Below, in pieces: positions 46,614 to 55,602 of a DNA stretch of 64,000 nucleotides. Source of the stretch: Hyphomicrobium sp. (lineage in GTDB: Bacteria > Pseudomonadota > Alphaproteobacteria > Rhizobiales > Hyphomicrobiaceae); contig RXJH01000011.1 of assembly GCA_003987725.1 (NCBI GenBank), positions 2,930 through 66,929 on the forward strand, in the 5' to 3' direction. The position numbers were made by a program, and so were the translations under genes. How positions within the stretch are numbered: the stretch's first letter is position 1; every line of letters begins with the position of its first letter. Below the pieces are notes generated by a model, which was given only the letters and a program-made list of their open reading frames with translations, was not told the origin of the DNA and made no database searches.

Positions 46614-46860
46614 GGGAAAGCGTCTCCGATGCTGTGCGGGTATATTGTAATTACGAGACGCGCCTTGTCGCCTCTCGGGCGCAGGGTGTCAATTCGGCGT
46701 ACAAGGGACCGGAGATCGGAAGCGTCCGTCCGTTATCGTCGGCTTAGAAAGACTATGGAAACGGCGCTTGCCTGTCATTACACGTCGTATTCGAATCTGG
46801 CATGATTCGATCTCGCGGGACCGCACCTCGGCGGCCCCCCGAAACAAGGAAGCGACGCCC

Positions 46861-47109
46861 ATGGCGAAATCGGAAGTCACCAGCAAAAAGGTCTCTTCGG
46901 CGGCCTCGAAGGTCTTGAGAAGCAAGACGGCCACGAAGGCCGAAAAGGCGGTTGCGGCTTCGGCGCTGACGCAGACGAAGTCCCCGAAGGAAACGACGGG
47001 CAAGGCGGTCGCATCGGCAGCGTCAAAAATTCTGCACGATCCGAAGGCGAGCAAGGAAGCGAAATCGGTTGCCGCTTCGGCGCTGACGCAGAAAACGAAG
47101 AAGAAGTAA
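46861..47109 (+). CDS. Small Lys/Ala-rich protein with two tandem repeats
   Basis: An 82-residue basic protein composed of two near-identical repeats of about 30 residues: SSAASKVLRSKTATKAEKAV then ASALTQ, and ASAASKILHDPKASKEAKSV then ASALTQ. AAGGAAG precedes the ATG at 46861. Similar Lys/Ala-rich small proteins occur in rhizobia, but I cannot assign a function; it may bind nucleic acid or be a stress protein. It is divergent from dapD. Confidence 0.75.
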   Translation: MAKSEVTSKKVSSAASKVLRSKTATKAEKAVAASALTQTKSPKETTGKAVASAASKILHDPKASKEAKSVAASALTQKTKKK

Positions 47110-47125
47110 TTTTACAGCGCGCAAC

Positions 47126-47270
47126 GTCATCCTCGGACGAGCGCGGCGGAGCCGCGTCAAAGTCCGGGGATCCAGCGTCAAACTGTCGAAGACACAATAC
47201 TATCGAGCCTTCGGCACTTTTTATGCTGGATTCCCGATCGGTCTCGCAGGCTCGTCCGATCGAGAATGAC
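47126..47270 (+). repeat. 145-bp palindromic intergenic element, copy A
   Basis: Begins GTCATCCTCGG and ends GAATGAC. Shares long blocks with copy B at 55255-55398: GTCATCCTCGG, GCGGAGC, CCGGGGATCCAGCGT, GTCGAAGAC, GCCTTCGGCACTT and GCTGGAT. The inner arms GGGGATCCAGCGT and ATGCTGGATTCCC pair with two mismatches. It lies between the repeat protein and tlpA, which converge. Confidence 0.85.
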
Positions 47271-47319
47271 GGATATTGTCCTTTTGTCCTTTCGGACACC
47301 GCGCAAGGCTGACGAGCCG

Positions 47320-47967
47320 CTAGTTCATCGCCGCCTCGATGAGCTTTTTGGCGTCGTCGGAATCCCATTTCGCCGAACCTGCCAGCCGCCCGACTTCCAG
47401 TCCGTCCTTGTTGATGAGGATCGTCGTCGGCATTCCGAGAAGCTTCAGAGCCATGCCCTGCTTGGCGGTCGCGTCCGAATAAAGCTTCACGTTGCTGGCT
47501 TTCAAATCATCGAGGAACTTGCGCGACGCCTCGTAACCCTTGCGGTCGAGGCTCAGTGCCACGACCTCGAACTTGTCGCTGCCGAGCTCTTTCTGCAGGT
47601 GGTCGAGGGCCGGCATCTCCTCGCGGCAGGGCTCGCACCAGGTCGCCCAGAGATTGAGGAGGATCGTTTTGCCCTTGAAGCTCGAGAGCGTGACATCCTT
47701 TCCGGCTCCGTCCTGGAAGGTGATGTCGGGCAGCGGCTCGGGCGTCTTTTTGGTTACGAAGGCCGCCATTTCTCCGAGCTTGAACGAGGAGGCCCCGGAT
47801 TCCCCGACGGCGGGCGGCGATATATTCTGCGCGCGGGCGCCGGATTCGTCCGAACTTCCGTTGCTTAACCCGCCTCCGATAACGTATACGGCCCCGAACC
47901 CGGCCAGCGCCGACAGCGCCACAATCCAAAGAGCCTTTTGCGGGCTTCCCGCGCCGTTCGCTGTCAT
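47320..47967 (-). CDS. tlpA: TlpA-family thiol:disulfide oxidoreductase
   Basis: A 215-residue membrane-anchored thioredoxin-fold protein. It has an N-terminal anchor ([20 protein letters not shown]), the active site [18 protein letters not shown], and the cis-proline region [12 protein letters not shown]. TlpA proteins reduce cysteines of apo-cytochrome c or SCO/CoxB in the periplasm. It is divergent from argH, with a 38-base gap, a conserved neighbourhood in the order. Confidence 0.94.
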   Translation of the reverse strand: MTANGAGSPQKALWIVALSALAGFGAVYVIGGGLSNGSSDESGARAQNISPPAVGESGASSFKLGEMAAFVTKKTPEPLPDITFQDGAGKDVTLSSFKGKTILLNLWATWCEPCREEMPALDHLQKELGSDKFEVVALSLDRKGYEASRKFLDDLKASNVKLYSDATAKQGMALKLLGMPTTILINKDGLEVGRLAGSAKWDSDDAKKLIEAAMN

Positions 47968-48005
47968 TTGGTAACCTTGTTTTCTTCTCTAATACGGAGC
48001 CGCCC

Positions 48006-49415
48006 GTGACCGACAAGCCAGCCAACACCATGTGGGGTGGCCGTTTCGCAATGTCTCCTGCCGAGATCATGCAGGAGATAAATGCCTCGATAGGGTTCGA
48101 CAAGCAGCTCGCACCCCAGGACATTCGCGGCTCGAAGGCGCATGCGGCGATGCTCGCCGAGGCGGGCATCATAGCCAAAACCGATGCGCGCGAAATCGCA
48201 AAAGGCCTCGACAAGATCAAGGCGGAGATCGACGCGGGCACGTTCGAGTTCTCGCGCGCGCTCGAAGACGTGCATATGAACGTCGAAAACCGGCTGAAAG
48301 AGCTGATCGGTCCGGCGGCGGGGCGGCTGCATACGGCCCGCTCGCGCAACGATCAGGTCGCGACCGATTTCCGGCTTTTCGTGCGCGACGCCATCGACGG
48401 CATCGACGCAGCTCTCGAAAACGTGCAGCAGGCGCTCGCCGAGAAGGCCGAGGCGCATGCCGCGACCGTCATGCCGGGTTTCACGCATCTGCAACCTGCG
48501 CAGCCCGTGACGTTCGGCCATCATCTGCTCGCCTACGTCGAAATGATCGCGCGCGACCGCGGCCGGTTCGCGGATGCCAGAAAGCGGCTCAATGAATCGC
48601 CGCTCGGTTCGGCAGCGCTTGCCGGGACCTCGTTCCCGATCGACCGCGAGATGACGGCCGAGTCGCTCGGCTTCGACAGGCCGATGGCAAATTCGCTGGA
48701 CGGCGTCTCGGATCGCGACTTCGCGCTCGAAACCCTTGCCGCGGCGACGATCGCAGCCGTGCACTTCTCGCGTCTCGCCGAAGAGATCGTCATCTGGATG
48801 ACGCCGCAGTTCGGCTTCGTGAAACTTTCGGACCGGTTCACCACCGGCTCGTCCATCATGCCGCAGAAGCGCAACCCCGACGCCGCGGAACTGGCGCGCG
48901 CCAAGGTCGGCCGCATCGCGTCGGCGTTCCAAGGCCTCGTCATCGTGATGAAGGGGCTGCCGCTGGCCTATTCGAAGGACATGCAGGAGGACAAGGAGAC
49001 GACGTTCGACGCCCTCTCGAGCCTCAGACTCGTCATGGCGGCCATGGCGGGCATGATTACGGATCTGGAGCCCAACGCGGAGGCCATGCGCGCCGCTGCC
49101 GGGCGCGGCTATTCGACGGCGACCGATCTCGCGGACTGGCTCGTCCGGGAACTCAAAATGCCGTTCCGCGAGGCGCATCACGTGACGGGCGCGATCGTGA
49201 AAGCGGCCGAAACCAAGGGCGTCGATCTCGATCAATTGAGCCTAACCGACATGCAGGCGGTCGAGCCGCGCATCACGAAAGCCGTATTTTCGGTGCTGTC
49301 TGTGGAAAATTCGGTCAAGAGCCGAACGAGCTATGGGGGAACCGCGCCACAGAACGTCGCCAAAATGGCCCGGCAGTGGCTCAGGCGGTTGGAAAAGGCG
49401 CGGTCGAAGGTCTAA
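48006..49415 (+). CDS. argH: Argininosuccinate lyase
   Basis: A 469-residue fumarase/aspartase-superfamily lyase. It has [33 protein letters not shown] and the signature [16 protein letters not shown]. It makes arginine and fumarate. The start is GTG at 48006. It begins the argH-lptM-lysA run. Confidence 0.97.
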   Translation: MTDKPANTMWGGRFAMSPAEIMQEINASIGFDKQLAPQDIRGSKAHAAMLAEAGIIAKTDAREIAKGLDKIKAEIDAGTFEFSRALEDVHMNVENRLKELIGPAAGRLHTARSRNDQVATDFRLFVRDAIDGIDAALENVQQALAEKAEAHAATVMPGFTHLQPAQPVTFGHHLLAYVEMIARDRGRFADARKRLNESPLGSAALAGTSFPIDREMTAESLGFDRPMANSLDGVSDRDFALETLAAATIAAVHFSRLAEEIVIWMTPQFGFVKLSDRFTTGSSIMPQKRNPDAAELARAKVGRIASAFQGLVIVMKGLPLAYSKDMQEDKETTFDALSSLRLVMAAMAGMITDLEPNAEAMRAAAGRGYSTATDLADWLVRELKMPFREAHHVTGAIVKAAETKGVDLDQLSLTDMQAVEPRITKAVFSVLSVENSVKSRTSYGGTAPQNVAKMARQWLRRLEKARSKV

Positions 49416-49473
49416 AAGTCTTAGTCGTTGCCTGCCATCCGAGCGGGCCGAACGGTTTTGGAGTGTTTTTGGC

Positions 49474-49698
49474 ATGGCCGTGCGCCTTCGCAGCACGAAA
49501 TCCTGGATCGCGGTGGCGCTCGTTGGCGCGGCTTGCGCCGGTTTTGGAGGTTGCGGCGTCAAGGGACCTCTCGAACCGCCTCCGGCCGCCAAGGCTGTGG
49601 GTGATGCGAAATCGCCCGATGCTCACGCCGCAGGCCAGAATTCGGATGCGCCGCCGAAGCCGCACGAGTCGTTCATCCTCGACCCGCTGTTGCGATAA
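49474..49698 (+). CDS. lptM: LptM/YifL-type small lipoprotein
   Basis: A 74-residue protein with a signal peptide and lipobox (GAACAGFGGCGVKGPLEPPP). The GCGVKGPL motif directly after the lipid-bearing cysteine is the hallmark of LptM/YifL, which assists maturation of the LPS transporter LptDE at the outer membrane. Placement between argH and lysA is the conserved position of this gene. ATG at 49474 is preferred over a long upstream frame overlapping argH. Confidence 0.88.
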   Translation: MAVRLRSTKSWIAVALVGAACAGFGGCGVKGPLEPPPAAKAVGDAKSPDAHAAGQNSDAPPKPHESFILDPLLR

Positions 49699-49778
49699 CC
49701 GGGTCGACGAGACGGTTTTTGAACGCTCCCAGCATTTTTCGGTGACGCGGGTCTTTCACATCCGCTAGAAGCGCTCCC

Positions 49779-51044
49779 ATGCATCACTTTCAGTATAAGT
49801 CCGGCATCCTCCATGCTGAGGACGTGAGCCTCGCACATATCGCGGCCGAGGTCGGAACCCCCTTCTATTGCTATTCGACAGCGACGCTCGTTCGCCATTA
49901 CGAGGTTTTGGCGCGGGCGTTCGCGGATCAGAACGCGCTCATCTGCTTTGCGGTCAAGGCGAACTCGAACCAGGCGGTGCTCGCGACGATGGCGCGGCTT
50001 GGCGCGGGCATGGACGTCGTCTCGGAAGGCGAACTTCGCCGGGCGCGGGCGGCGGGCGTCCCAGCATCGAAGATCATTTTCGCCGGTGTCGGCAAGACGC
50101 GGGGCGAAATGGCCTACGCGCTCGAAGAGGGCATTCACGGCTTCAACGTCGAAAGCGAGCCTGAGCTTCTGGCGCTGAGCGAGGTTGCGACGTCGCTCGG
50201 CAAGACCGCGTCCATCGCCATTCGCGTCAATCCGGATGTCGATGCGAAGACGCATGCGAAAATCTCTACGGGCAAGGCCGAAAACAAGTTCGGCGTGCCC
50301 TATGAGGACGCGCGGCAGCTTTATGCCGAGGCGGCGAAGCTTCCCGGAATCAAGATTTCCGGAATTCATATGCATATCGGCAGCCAGATCACCGATCTCG
50401 CGCCGTTCCGAGATGCGTTCCGGCTGCTTGCGGATCTTGCGCGCGATTTGATGGCGAACGGGGTTGCGCTCGAGCATCTCGATATCGGCGGCGGTCTCGG
50501 CGTCCCTTACCGGGGTGCGAACGACATTCCGCCGACGCCGGATGAATACGCGGCCGTCGTCAAGGAGGCGCTGGGCGGGCTCGGTCTCAAGATCATTCTC
50601 GAGCCCGGCCGCATGATCGTTGGCAATGCCGGGGTGCTCGTCACGAAGGTCATTTACGTGAAGGAAGGCGACGACAAGACGTTCACGATCGTCGACGGGG
50701 CGATGAACGACTTGATCCGGCCGACGCTCTACGAGGCCTATCACGACGTCTGGCCGGTCACCGAAGCGCGCTCGGACATGTCGCCGATCCAGCAGGATAT
50801 CGTCGGCCCGGTGTGCGAGACGGGCGATTTCCTTGCGGAGGACAGGGCGCTGCCGCCGGTCGAGCCGGGGGATCTGCTCGCCGTCATGACGGCGGGCGCC
50901 TATGGCGCGGTGATGTCATCGACCTACAACAGCCGCCTTTTGGTGCCAGAAGTGCTTGTGAACGGCGAACAGTTTTCCGTCGTCCGGCCGCGCCCGAGCT
51001 ATGACGATCTAATTGGCGCCGATCGCATTCCGCCTTGGCTCTAG
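49779..51044 (+). CDS. lysA: Diaminopimelate decarboxylase
   Basis: A 421-residue fold III PLP decarboxylase. It has the PLP lysine in LICFAVKANSNQAVL, HMHIGSQITDLAPF, EPGRMIVGNAGVLVTKV and GPVCETGDFLAEDR. It converts meso-DAP to lysine. It follows lptM by 80 bases on the same strand. Confidence 0.97.
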   Translation: MHHFQYKSGILHAEDVSLAHIAAEVGTPFYCYSTATLVRHYEVLARAFADQNALICFAVKANSNQAVLATMARLGAGMDVVSEGELRRARAAGVPASKIIFAGVGKTRGEMAYALEEGIHGFNVESEPELLALSEVATSLGKTASIAIRVNPDVDAKTHAKISTGKAENKFGVPYEDARQLYAEAAKLPGIKISGIHMHIGSQITDLAPFRDAFRLLADLARDLMANGVALEHLDIGGGLGVPYRGANDIPPTPDEYAAVVKEALGGLGLKIILEPGRMIVGNAGVLVTKVIYVKEGDDKTFTIVDGAMNDLIRPTLYEAYHDVWPVTEARSDMSPIQQDIVGPVCETGDFLAEDRALPPVEPGDLLAVMTAGAYGAVMSSTYNSRLLVPEVLVNGEQFSVVRPRPSYDDLIGADRIPPWL

Positions 51045-51090
51045 GCTGAAAATAAAATTTTTGCCCGGCCTTCGACTTGCACTTGACGCA

Positions 51091-51114
51091 ATTGCATGTT
51101 GCACTAAATGCAAT
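51091..51114 (+). promoter_or_regulatory. Candidate autoregulatory operator over the XRE start codon
   Basis: ATTGCA (51091-51096) and TGCAAT (51109-51114) are inverted repeats, overlapping the ATG at 51108. Further copies of TTGCA lie just upstream, and TTGACG at 51083-51088 could be a -35 box. An XRE dimer bound here would block its own expression; binding is inferred. Confidence 0.45.
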
Positions 51115-51461
51115 ACGTGTCGAAACGCCCGAAACCCAGAAGCATTGACGAACGCCTCGCAGAGATCTGCGAGCGTCTAGCGGACGCGCGCAAGCTTTCC
51201 GGGTTGACGCAATCGACCGTCGCAGAAGCGATGGGACTTTCGAACAGCCAGTACTCGCGCATCGAGAACGGCGCGACAGAGATGACGCTCAGGCAATTCC
51301 TCGCCGCCTGCGAAGAGGTTCGCCTCGATCCTGCTGAGCTTTTCGCGAGTCACGTCGACACCGAGGTCGCCGACCTCCAGACGCGATTGCGCGCGTCCGA
51401 GGGAAAACTGGCGGCCATTACCCGGATGCTCAAGAGCGACAAGGACATCTGGGAAAGCTGA
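51108..51461 (+). CDS. XRE-family helix-turn-helix regulator
   Basis: A 117-residue protein. The HTH is at residues 30-85 (LADARKLSGLTQSTVAEAMG, LSNSQYSRIENGATEMTLRQ), and a C-terminal helical tail with LQTRLRASEGKLAAITRM may form a coiled coil. The start is uncertain: ATG at 51108 has no ribosome binding site and lies in the palindrome; GTG at 51117 is an alternative. It precedes the VWA gene by 13 bases, so they form one transcript. Confidence 0.88.
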   Translation: MQYVSKRPKPRSIDERLAEICERLADARKLSGLTQSTVAEAMGLSNSQYSRIENGATEMTLRQFLAACEEVRLDPAELFASHVDTEVADLQTRLRASEGKLAAITRMLKSDKDIWES

Positions 51462-51474
51462 AAAGGACGATGAC

Positions 51475-52329
51475 ATGACGGAAGCTACTCCCGAAGCCCA
51501 GTCCCCCACTCAGTCCCAATCTCAGGCCAAAGCCCAACCGACCAAGACCGCAATCACCATGGTGCTCGACCGTTCGGGGTCGATGGAAGACTGCCGCGCC
51601 GCCACGATCGAAAGCGTGAATGCCTATCTCGCGAAGAGCCGCAACGACGACAATCTGAAGGACGCCGATTTCGAACTCGCGATTTTCGATACCGAAGCTT
51701 ACGAGATCATTCGCAGATCAACGCTATCTGCGGCCGCCGATATTTCGCCGGCAGACTTCGAACCGCGCGGCGGCACGCCGCTGCTCGACGCGGTCGGTCG
51801 CGGTATTGATGGCCTCGACAAGCGCGCCGTCGACGACAAGGCCATCCTCGTCGTCGTGACGGACGGGATAGAGAATTCCAGCCGCAAGCACACCTACGAA
51901 AGTATCAAGGCGCTTCTCGAGGAGCGCCAGAAGAAGGGCTGGCTCGTGCTCTTCCTTGGCGCGGGGCTCGAGAGCGCGCGCGAAGGCATCCGCATGGGTG
52001 TGCAACGCGCCAACGTCGCGAGCATCGCTCTCGATGAGGCTCGTATGCGCGCCTCGATGGATGTGATGGCTTCACTCGCTGGCACCTATTCAGCGGCACC
52101 TACGTCCGGTGTAAGACGGGCATATGTCGAGAGCCCGAAGATTTCGGCGTCGCAGCGCCGCGCGATGGGCGACGCCACGGGTGGCAAAGGCCTCGAAGAT
52201 GACGAAGACGAGCAGAGCGGCCTGAAGAAGCTGTTCCGGCGGGGCAAGAAGCCGACTGCGGCGCTGGTGCCGCGATCTTCGGATCAGGACACTTGGTCAA
52301 AGCCCAGCGGGGACGCCTGGAACGAGTAA
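51475..52329 (+). CDS. von Willebrand factor type A domain protein
   Basis: A 284-residue protein. The VWA domain at residues 25-190 has the metal-binding MIDAS motif DRSGSM (D-x-S-x-S), the conserved threonine in RGGTPLLDAVGRGI and the aspartate in VVVTDGIENSSRK. The C-terminal 90 residues are charged and low complexity. No signal peptide is visible, so it is cytoplasmic. AAGGA precedes the ATG. It is coupled to the XRE regulator; the partner protein is unknown. Confidence 0.9.
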   Translation: MTEATPEAQSPTQSQSQAKAQPTKTAITMVLDRSGSMEDCRAATIESVNAYLAKSRNDDNLKDADFELAIFDTEAYEIIRRSTLSAAADISPADFEPRGGTPLLDAVGRGIDGLDKRAVDDKAILVVVTDGIENSSRKHTYESIKALLEERQKKGWLVLFLGAGLESAREGIRMGVQRANVASIALDEARMRASMDVMASLAGTYSAAPTSGVRRAYVESPKISASQRRAMGDATGGKGLEDDEDEQSGLKKLFRRGKKPTAALVPRSSDQDTWSKPSGDAWNE

Positions 52330-52365
52330 CCGGCACGGCTGTCACAAAATACGAATTGCGATTGG

Positions 52366-52393
52366 AGGCCGGGAGAAATCCCGGCCTTCGTCG
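52366..52393 (+). terminator. Terminator after the XRE-VWA pair
   Basis: A 9-bp stem AGGCCGGGA/TCCCGGCCT with a GAAA tetraloop (52366-52387) is followed by TTCGTCGTTTT, a broken T-run. It separates the pair from the TIGR02302 gene. Confidence 0.7.
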
Positions 52394-52509
52394 TTTTCGG
52401 GGCCGTGCGACGCGGCGTCGCCGAGCGGTGGAAAATCCCGTGCTGGAGCCCGTTCATGTTGCATTTTGTTAACGTGCGGGGGGTGGGGCCCGTGCTAGCT
52501 TAGGCGGGC

Positions 52510-55203
52510 ATGGTAGAGCCTCAAAGCAGGGATCCTGGTCCCGAGATCTCACGGTCGATTGCGCGCAAAGTTCGCCTCAGTACGCTTGCGCTGTTTTTCG
52601 AGCGGCTGTGGCCGCGGCTGTGGCTCGTCATCGGCTTGGCAATTGTGTTCGCCATCCTGTCGTTCGTCGGGGTGTGGGCTTACCTCGACCCGCTGATTCA
52701 TAAACTTCTGCTGGCTGCATTTGCGGTGGGCGCCGTCGCGGCCGTCGTTTACGCGGTTCGCGTTCCGTGGCCTTCGCGCGATGACGCCATCCGGCGGATC
52801 GAGCGCCGTTCGAATGTTCCGCACCGGCCCGCGACGTCCTACGAGGATACGCTGACGTCCGGCGCATCGGATGCGACGACGTCCGCAATCTGGCAGGCAC
52901 ACCGGGAACGTCTGGCTCGGGCCATCGCCCGTCTTCGGGTTGGCCGTCCCGCTCCCAGAACCGATCGTTTCGATCCGTGGGCGGTACGCGGGCTTCTGCT
53001 CGTCCTGCTCATTCCAATCGCCTTGCTGGCGACGGGGAACCTCGGCGACCGGCTGGCGTCGGCTTTCCGTTTCGGCGGAGCTGAGTCCGGGCCACCAGCC
53101 CGCGTGGATGCCTGGGTCACGCCGCCGCCCTATACGGCGCTCCCTCCCGTGCTTCTCGCCGACGGCTCGCAGCCGGCTGGCGATGAAGCCAAAGAGCGAA
53201 CCACATTTTTCGAGGTCCCGGATCGCAGCCTGCTGACGCTCCGAGGCAGCGGCTTCGGCTCGAGCGGTCTATCGCTCGAAGTCTTGAGCGACGGGGCGAC
53301 CGCGCCGCTCATCGTGCCGCCTGAGACATCGAAAAACGGGACGACCTCGAACGTCTCCGAGACACGGTATGAAATCCGCAAATCGGCGCGCATTCGCGCA
53401 CTTTCGGGAACGCGTGAACTCGGAGCCTGGACATTCGACGTCATTCCCGACGCGGCGCCGAAAATCGCGCTGACCAAGGACATCACCGGCACGCCGCGCG
53501 GATCGATGCGCGTCTTCTACAAGGCCGAGGACGATTACGGCCTGCAGAGCGCAGAAGTTAAGGTGCGCAAGGTGGCCCCGAAGCCCGTCGAAAATGCGAA
53601 GTCGTGGGCGCAGCCGCCGCCGCTCACGGGGCCGCGCTTGCCGCTGGAGCGTCCGCCGGTGCTGAGCCTCAAGATTCCGCGTCCCGGCGCCAAGACTGTC
53701 GATACGTCGGCGCTTCTCGAGATCGGTGAGCATCCGTGGGCGGGGCAGCGCGTTCAGCTCTGGCTCGAGGCGACGGACGTCGGCGGGCAGGTCGGGCGCA
53801 GCGAGCCGATCGAAATCGTTCTGCCGTCGCGGCGCTTCAAGAATCCGCTGGCGCGGGCCGTCGTCGAGCAGCGGCGCAAGCTTGCGGAAGATTCGCGCAA
53901 CCGGCCGAAGGTGGTGCGGGCGCTCGACGCGCTGACCATGGAGCCCGAGGGCTTCATCAAGGACGACGGCGTCTACCTCGGTCTCCGGGCGATCTATCAT
54001 CGTCTCGACCGGCAGGAAACGCGTGCGGCGTTGAACGATTCGATCGACGAGCTTTGGCAGATTGCGCTGAAGATCGAGGACGGGGCGCTGTCGCAAGCCG
54101 AGCGGTCGCTGAAGGATGCGCAGGATCGTCTGTCGGACGCCATCGAGAAGGGCGACGACAAGGAAATTCAAAATGCGATGGCGGAGCTGAAGAAGCGGCT
54201 CAACGACTATCTCAACGAAATGCAGAAGAACGCCGAGAAGGAAAATCCGTCCGGCGATCAGCAGCAGCAGGACGATCAGAATTCGGAACTCGGGCAGCAA
54301 GACCTCGACCAGATGATGAAGGATCTGGAGAAGAGCGCGCGCGAGGGTTCGCGCGATGAAGCCGAACGGATGCTGTCGGAAATGCGCGAATTGATGGACC
54401 GCCTGCAGGCGAGCAATTCGCCGGAAGCGCGTGAGCAGCAGAAACGCGCGCAGCAGATGATGAAGAAGCTCAACGAGCTCAGCGATCTTACCGGCAAGCA
54501 GCAGCAGCTGATGGACGATACGTTCGGCCAGCAGCGCCGTCAGGAAGGACAGGGCGGCTCGCAGGACGACCCGAACGGTCAGGGCTCGCCGAAGTCCGGC
54601 AAGGGCCGCCAAGGCCAGCAGGGCCAGGGCCAACAGCAAGGCGGCCAAGGCGACATGCAGGCCGATCAGGAAGGCGGCGGACAACAGGGCGAAGGCCAGC
54701 AGGGCTCACAAGGCAAGTCCGCCGGACAGCAGAAACGCGGCAAAGGCAGTCTGCAGGATCGGCAGGCGCAATTGCGCAACGAACTCGAGAAGCTGAAGAA
54801 GGATCTCGAGGACATGGGTGCGGGCGATCCCGACAAGCTCGGCAAGGCGCAGGACGCCATGGGCAAGGCCGAGGATGCCCTGAAGCAGGGCGATCTCGAC
54901 GAAGCCGCCAATCAGCAGGGGCAGGCGCTCGAACAGATGCGTCAGAGCGCCCAGCAGATGGCTGAGCAGATGCAGAAGAATGCGCAGCAACGCCTCGGGC
55001 GCGGTGGCAATTCTCCTCGCGATCCGATGGGCCGGCCGCAGCGTGCGCAGGGTCCGGACCTTGGCACATCAGTCAAAGTACCGGATGCGATCGACGCGCA
55101 GCGGGCGCGGGAAATTCTCGAAGAGCTGCGCAAGCGTTCGGGTGAGAACCGCAGGCCGCAAGACGAACTCGAATACATCGACCGGCTGCTGAAGCGGTTC
55201 TAG
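52510..55203 (+). CDS. TIGR02302/DUF4175-family membrane protein
   Basis: An 897-residue protein. Two transmembrane helices near residues 35-80 and another near residue 160 are followed by a large periplasmic region. The C-terminal third is Gln/Gly/Asp-rich and coiled-coil (repeats such as GQQGQGQQQGGQGDMQADQE). DUF4175 proteins are conserved in this order downstream of lysA; their function is unknown, and the low-complexity tail is a family feature. It is separated from lysA here by the XRE-VWA insertion. Confidence 0.9.
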   Translation: MVEPQSRDPGPEISRSIARKVRLSTLALFFERLWPRLWLVIGLAIVFAILSFVGVWAYLDPLIHKLLLAAFAVGAVAAVVYAVRVPWPSRDDAIRRIERRSNVPHRPATSYEDTLTSGASDATTSAIWQAHRERLARAIARLRVGRPAPRTDRFDPWAVRGLLLVLLIPIALLATGNLGDRLASAFRFGGAESGPPARVDAWVTPPPYTALPPVLLADGSQPAGDEAKERTTFFEVPDRSLLTLRGSGFGSSGLSLEVLSDGATAPLIVPPETSKNGTTSNVSETRYEIRKSARIRALSGTRELGAWTFDVIPDAAPKIALTKDITGTPRGSMRVFYKAEDDYGLQSAEVKVRKVAPKPVENAKSWAQPPPLTGPRLPLERPPVLSLKIPRPGAKTVDTSALLEIGEHPWAGQRVQLWLEATDVGGQVGRSEPIEIVLPSRRFKNPLARAVVEQRRKLAEDSRNRPKVVRALDALTMEPEGFIKDDGVYLGLRAIYHRLDRQETRAALNDSIDELWQIALKIEDGALSQAERSLKDAQDRLSDAIEKGDDKEIQNAMAELKKRLNDYLNEMQKNAEKENPSGDQQQQDDQNSELGQQDLDQMMKDLEKSAREGSRDEAERMLSEMRELMDRLQASNSPEAREQQKRAQQMMKKLNELSDLTGKQQQLMDDTFGQQRRQEGQGGSQDDPNGQGSPKSGKGRQGQQGQGQQQGGQGDMQADQEGGGQQGEGQQGSQGKSAGQQKRGKGSLQDRQAQLRNELEKLKKDLEDMGAGDPDKLGKAQDAMGKAEDALKQGDLDEAANQQGQALEQMRQSAQQMAEQMQKNAQQRLGRGGNSPRDPMGRPQRAQGPDLGTSVKVPDAIDAQRAREILEELRKRSGENRRPQDELEYIDRLLKRF

Positions 55204-55254
55204 GGTTTTCCATTTTTTGAAGTATTCATGGCGGGTGGAGTGAACTTCTCAGCC

Positions 55255-55398
55255 GTCATCCTCGGCTGAGCGCAGCGGAGCTGCGTCGATAGCCGGGGAT
55301 CCAGCGTTAGACTCGTCGAAGACGCAATGTGGTGCCTTCGGCACTTCTTACGCTGGATCCCCGAACGACCTCGCGATGCTCGTCCGTTCAAGGATGAC
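55255..55398 (+). repeat. 144-bp palindromic intergenic element, copy B
   Basis: Begins GTCATCCTCGGCTGAGC and ends AAGGATGAC. The inner arms GGGGATCCAGCGT and ACGCTGGATCCCC pair perfectly (13 bp), and GTGCC-TTC-GGCAC forms a smaller hairpin. The sequence is clearly homologous to copy A at 47126-47270. It lies between the TIGR02302 and LysR genes. Confidence 0.88.
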
Positions 55399-55602
55399 GA
55401 GGTTATCGAAGTCATCATCTTTTCCAGCCATGGCGGCGGGAGGGGTAGAGAAGGGCTTCCATGGTCTCGATTAGATGCTCGATAACGCGCATCATGGCGG
55501 TTCTCCGTTTTCCCGCATTCACTGACGGAACGGTGCGCCTCGCGGCGACGCCGGACAAACGGCATTGCTTTACACGTGATGTAAGTTTTTGTTACATCGG
55601 GC
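55399..55602 (+). promoter_or_regulatory. LysR upstream region with palindromic operator
   Basis: GATGTAA-N7-TTACATC (55578-55598) is a perfect 21-bp inverted repeat with the T-N11-A pattern of LysR sites, overlapping the promoter just ahead of the LysR start at 55603. It is a likely autoregulatory site. No gene was recognised in the rest of this stretch. Confidence 0.55.

Noticed and set aside
53269-54684. 471-residue minus-strand Leu/Arg-rich frame opposite the TIGR02302 gene
   Set aside because: Antisense of the Gln/Lys coiled-coil region; no signal or motif.
54500-54760. Repetitive DNA near the end of the TIGR02302 gene
   Set aside because: The repeats come from Gln/Gly codons of the protein's low-complexity region and are not a separate DNA repeat array.
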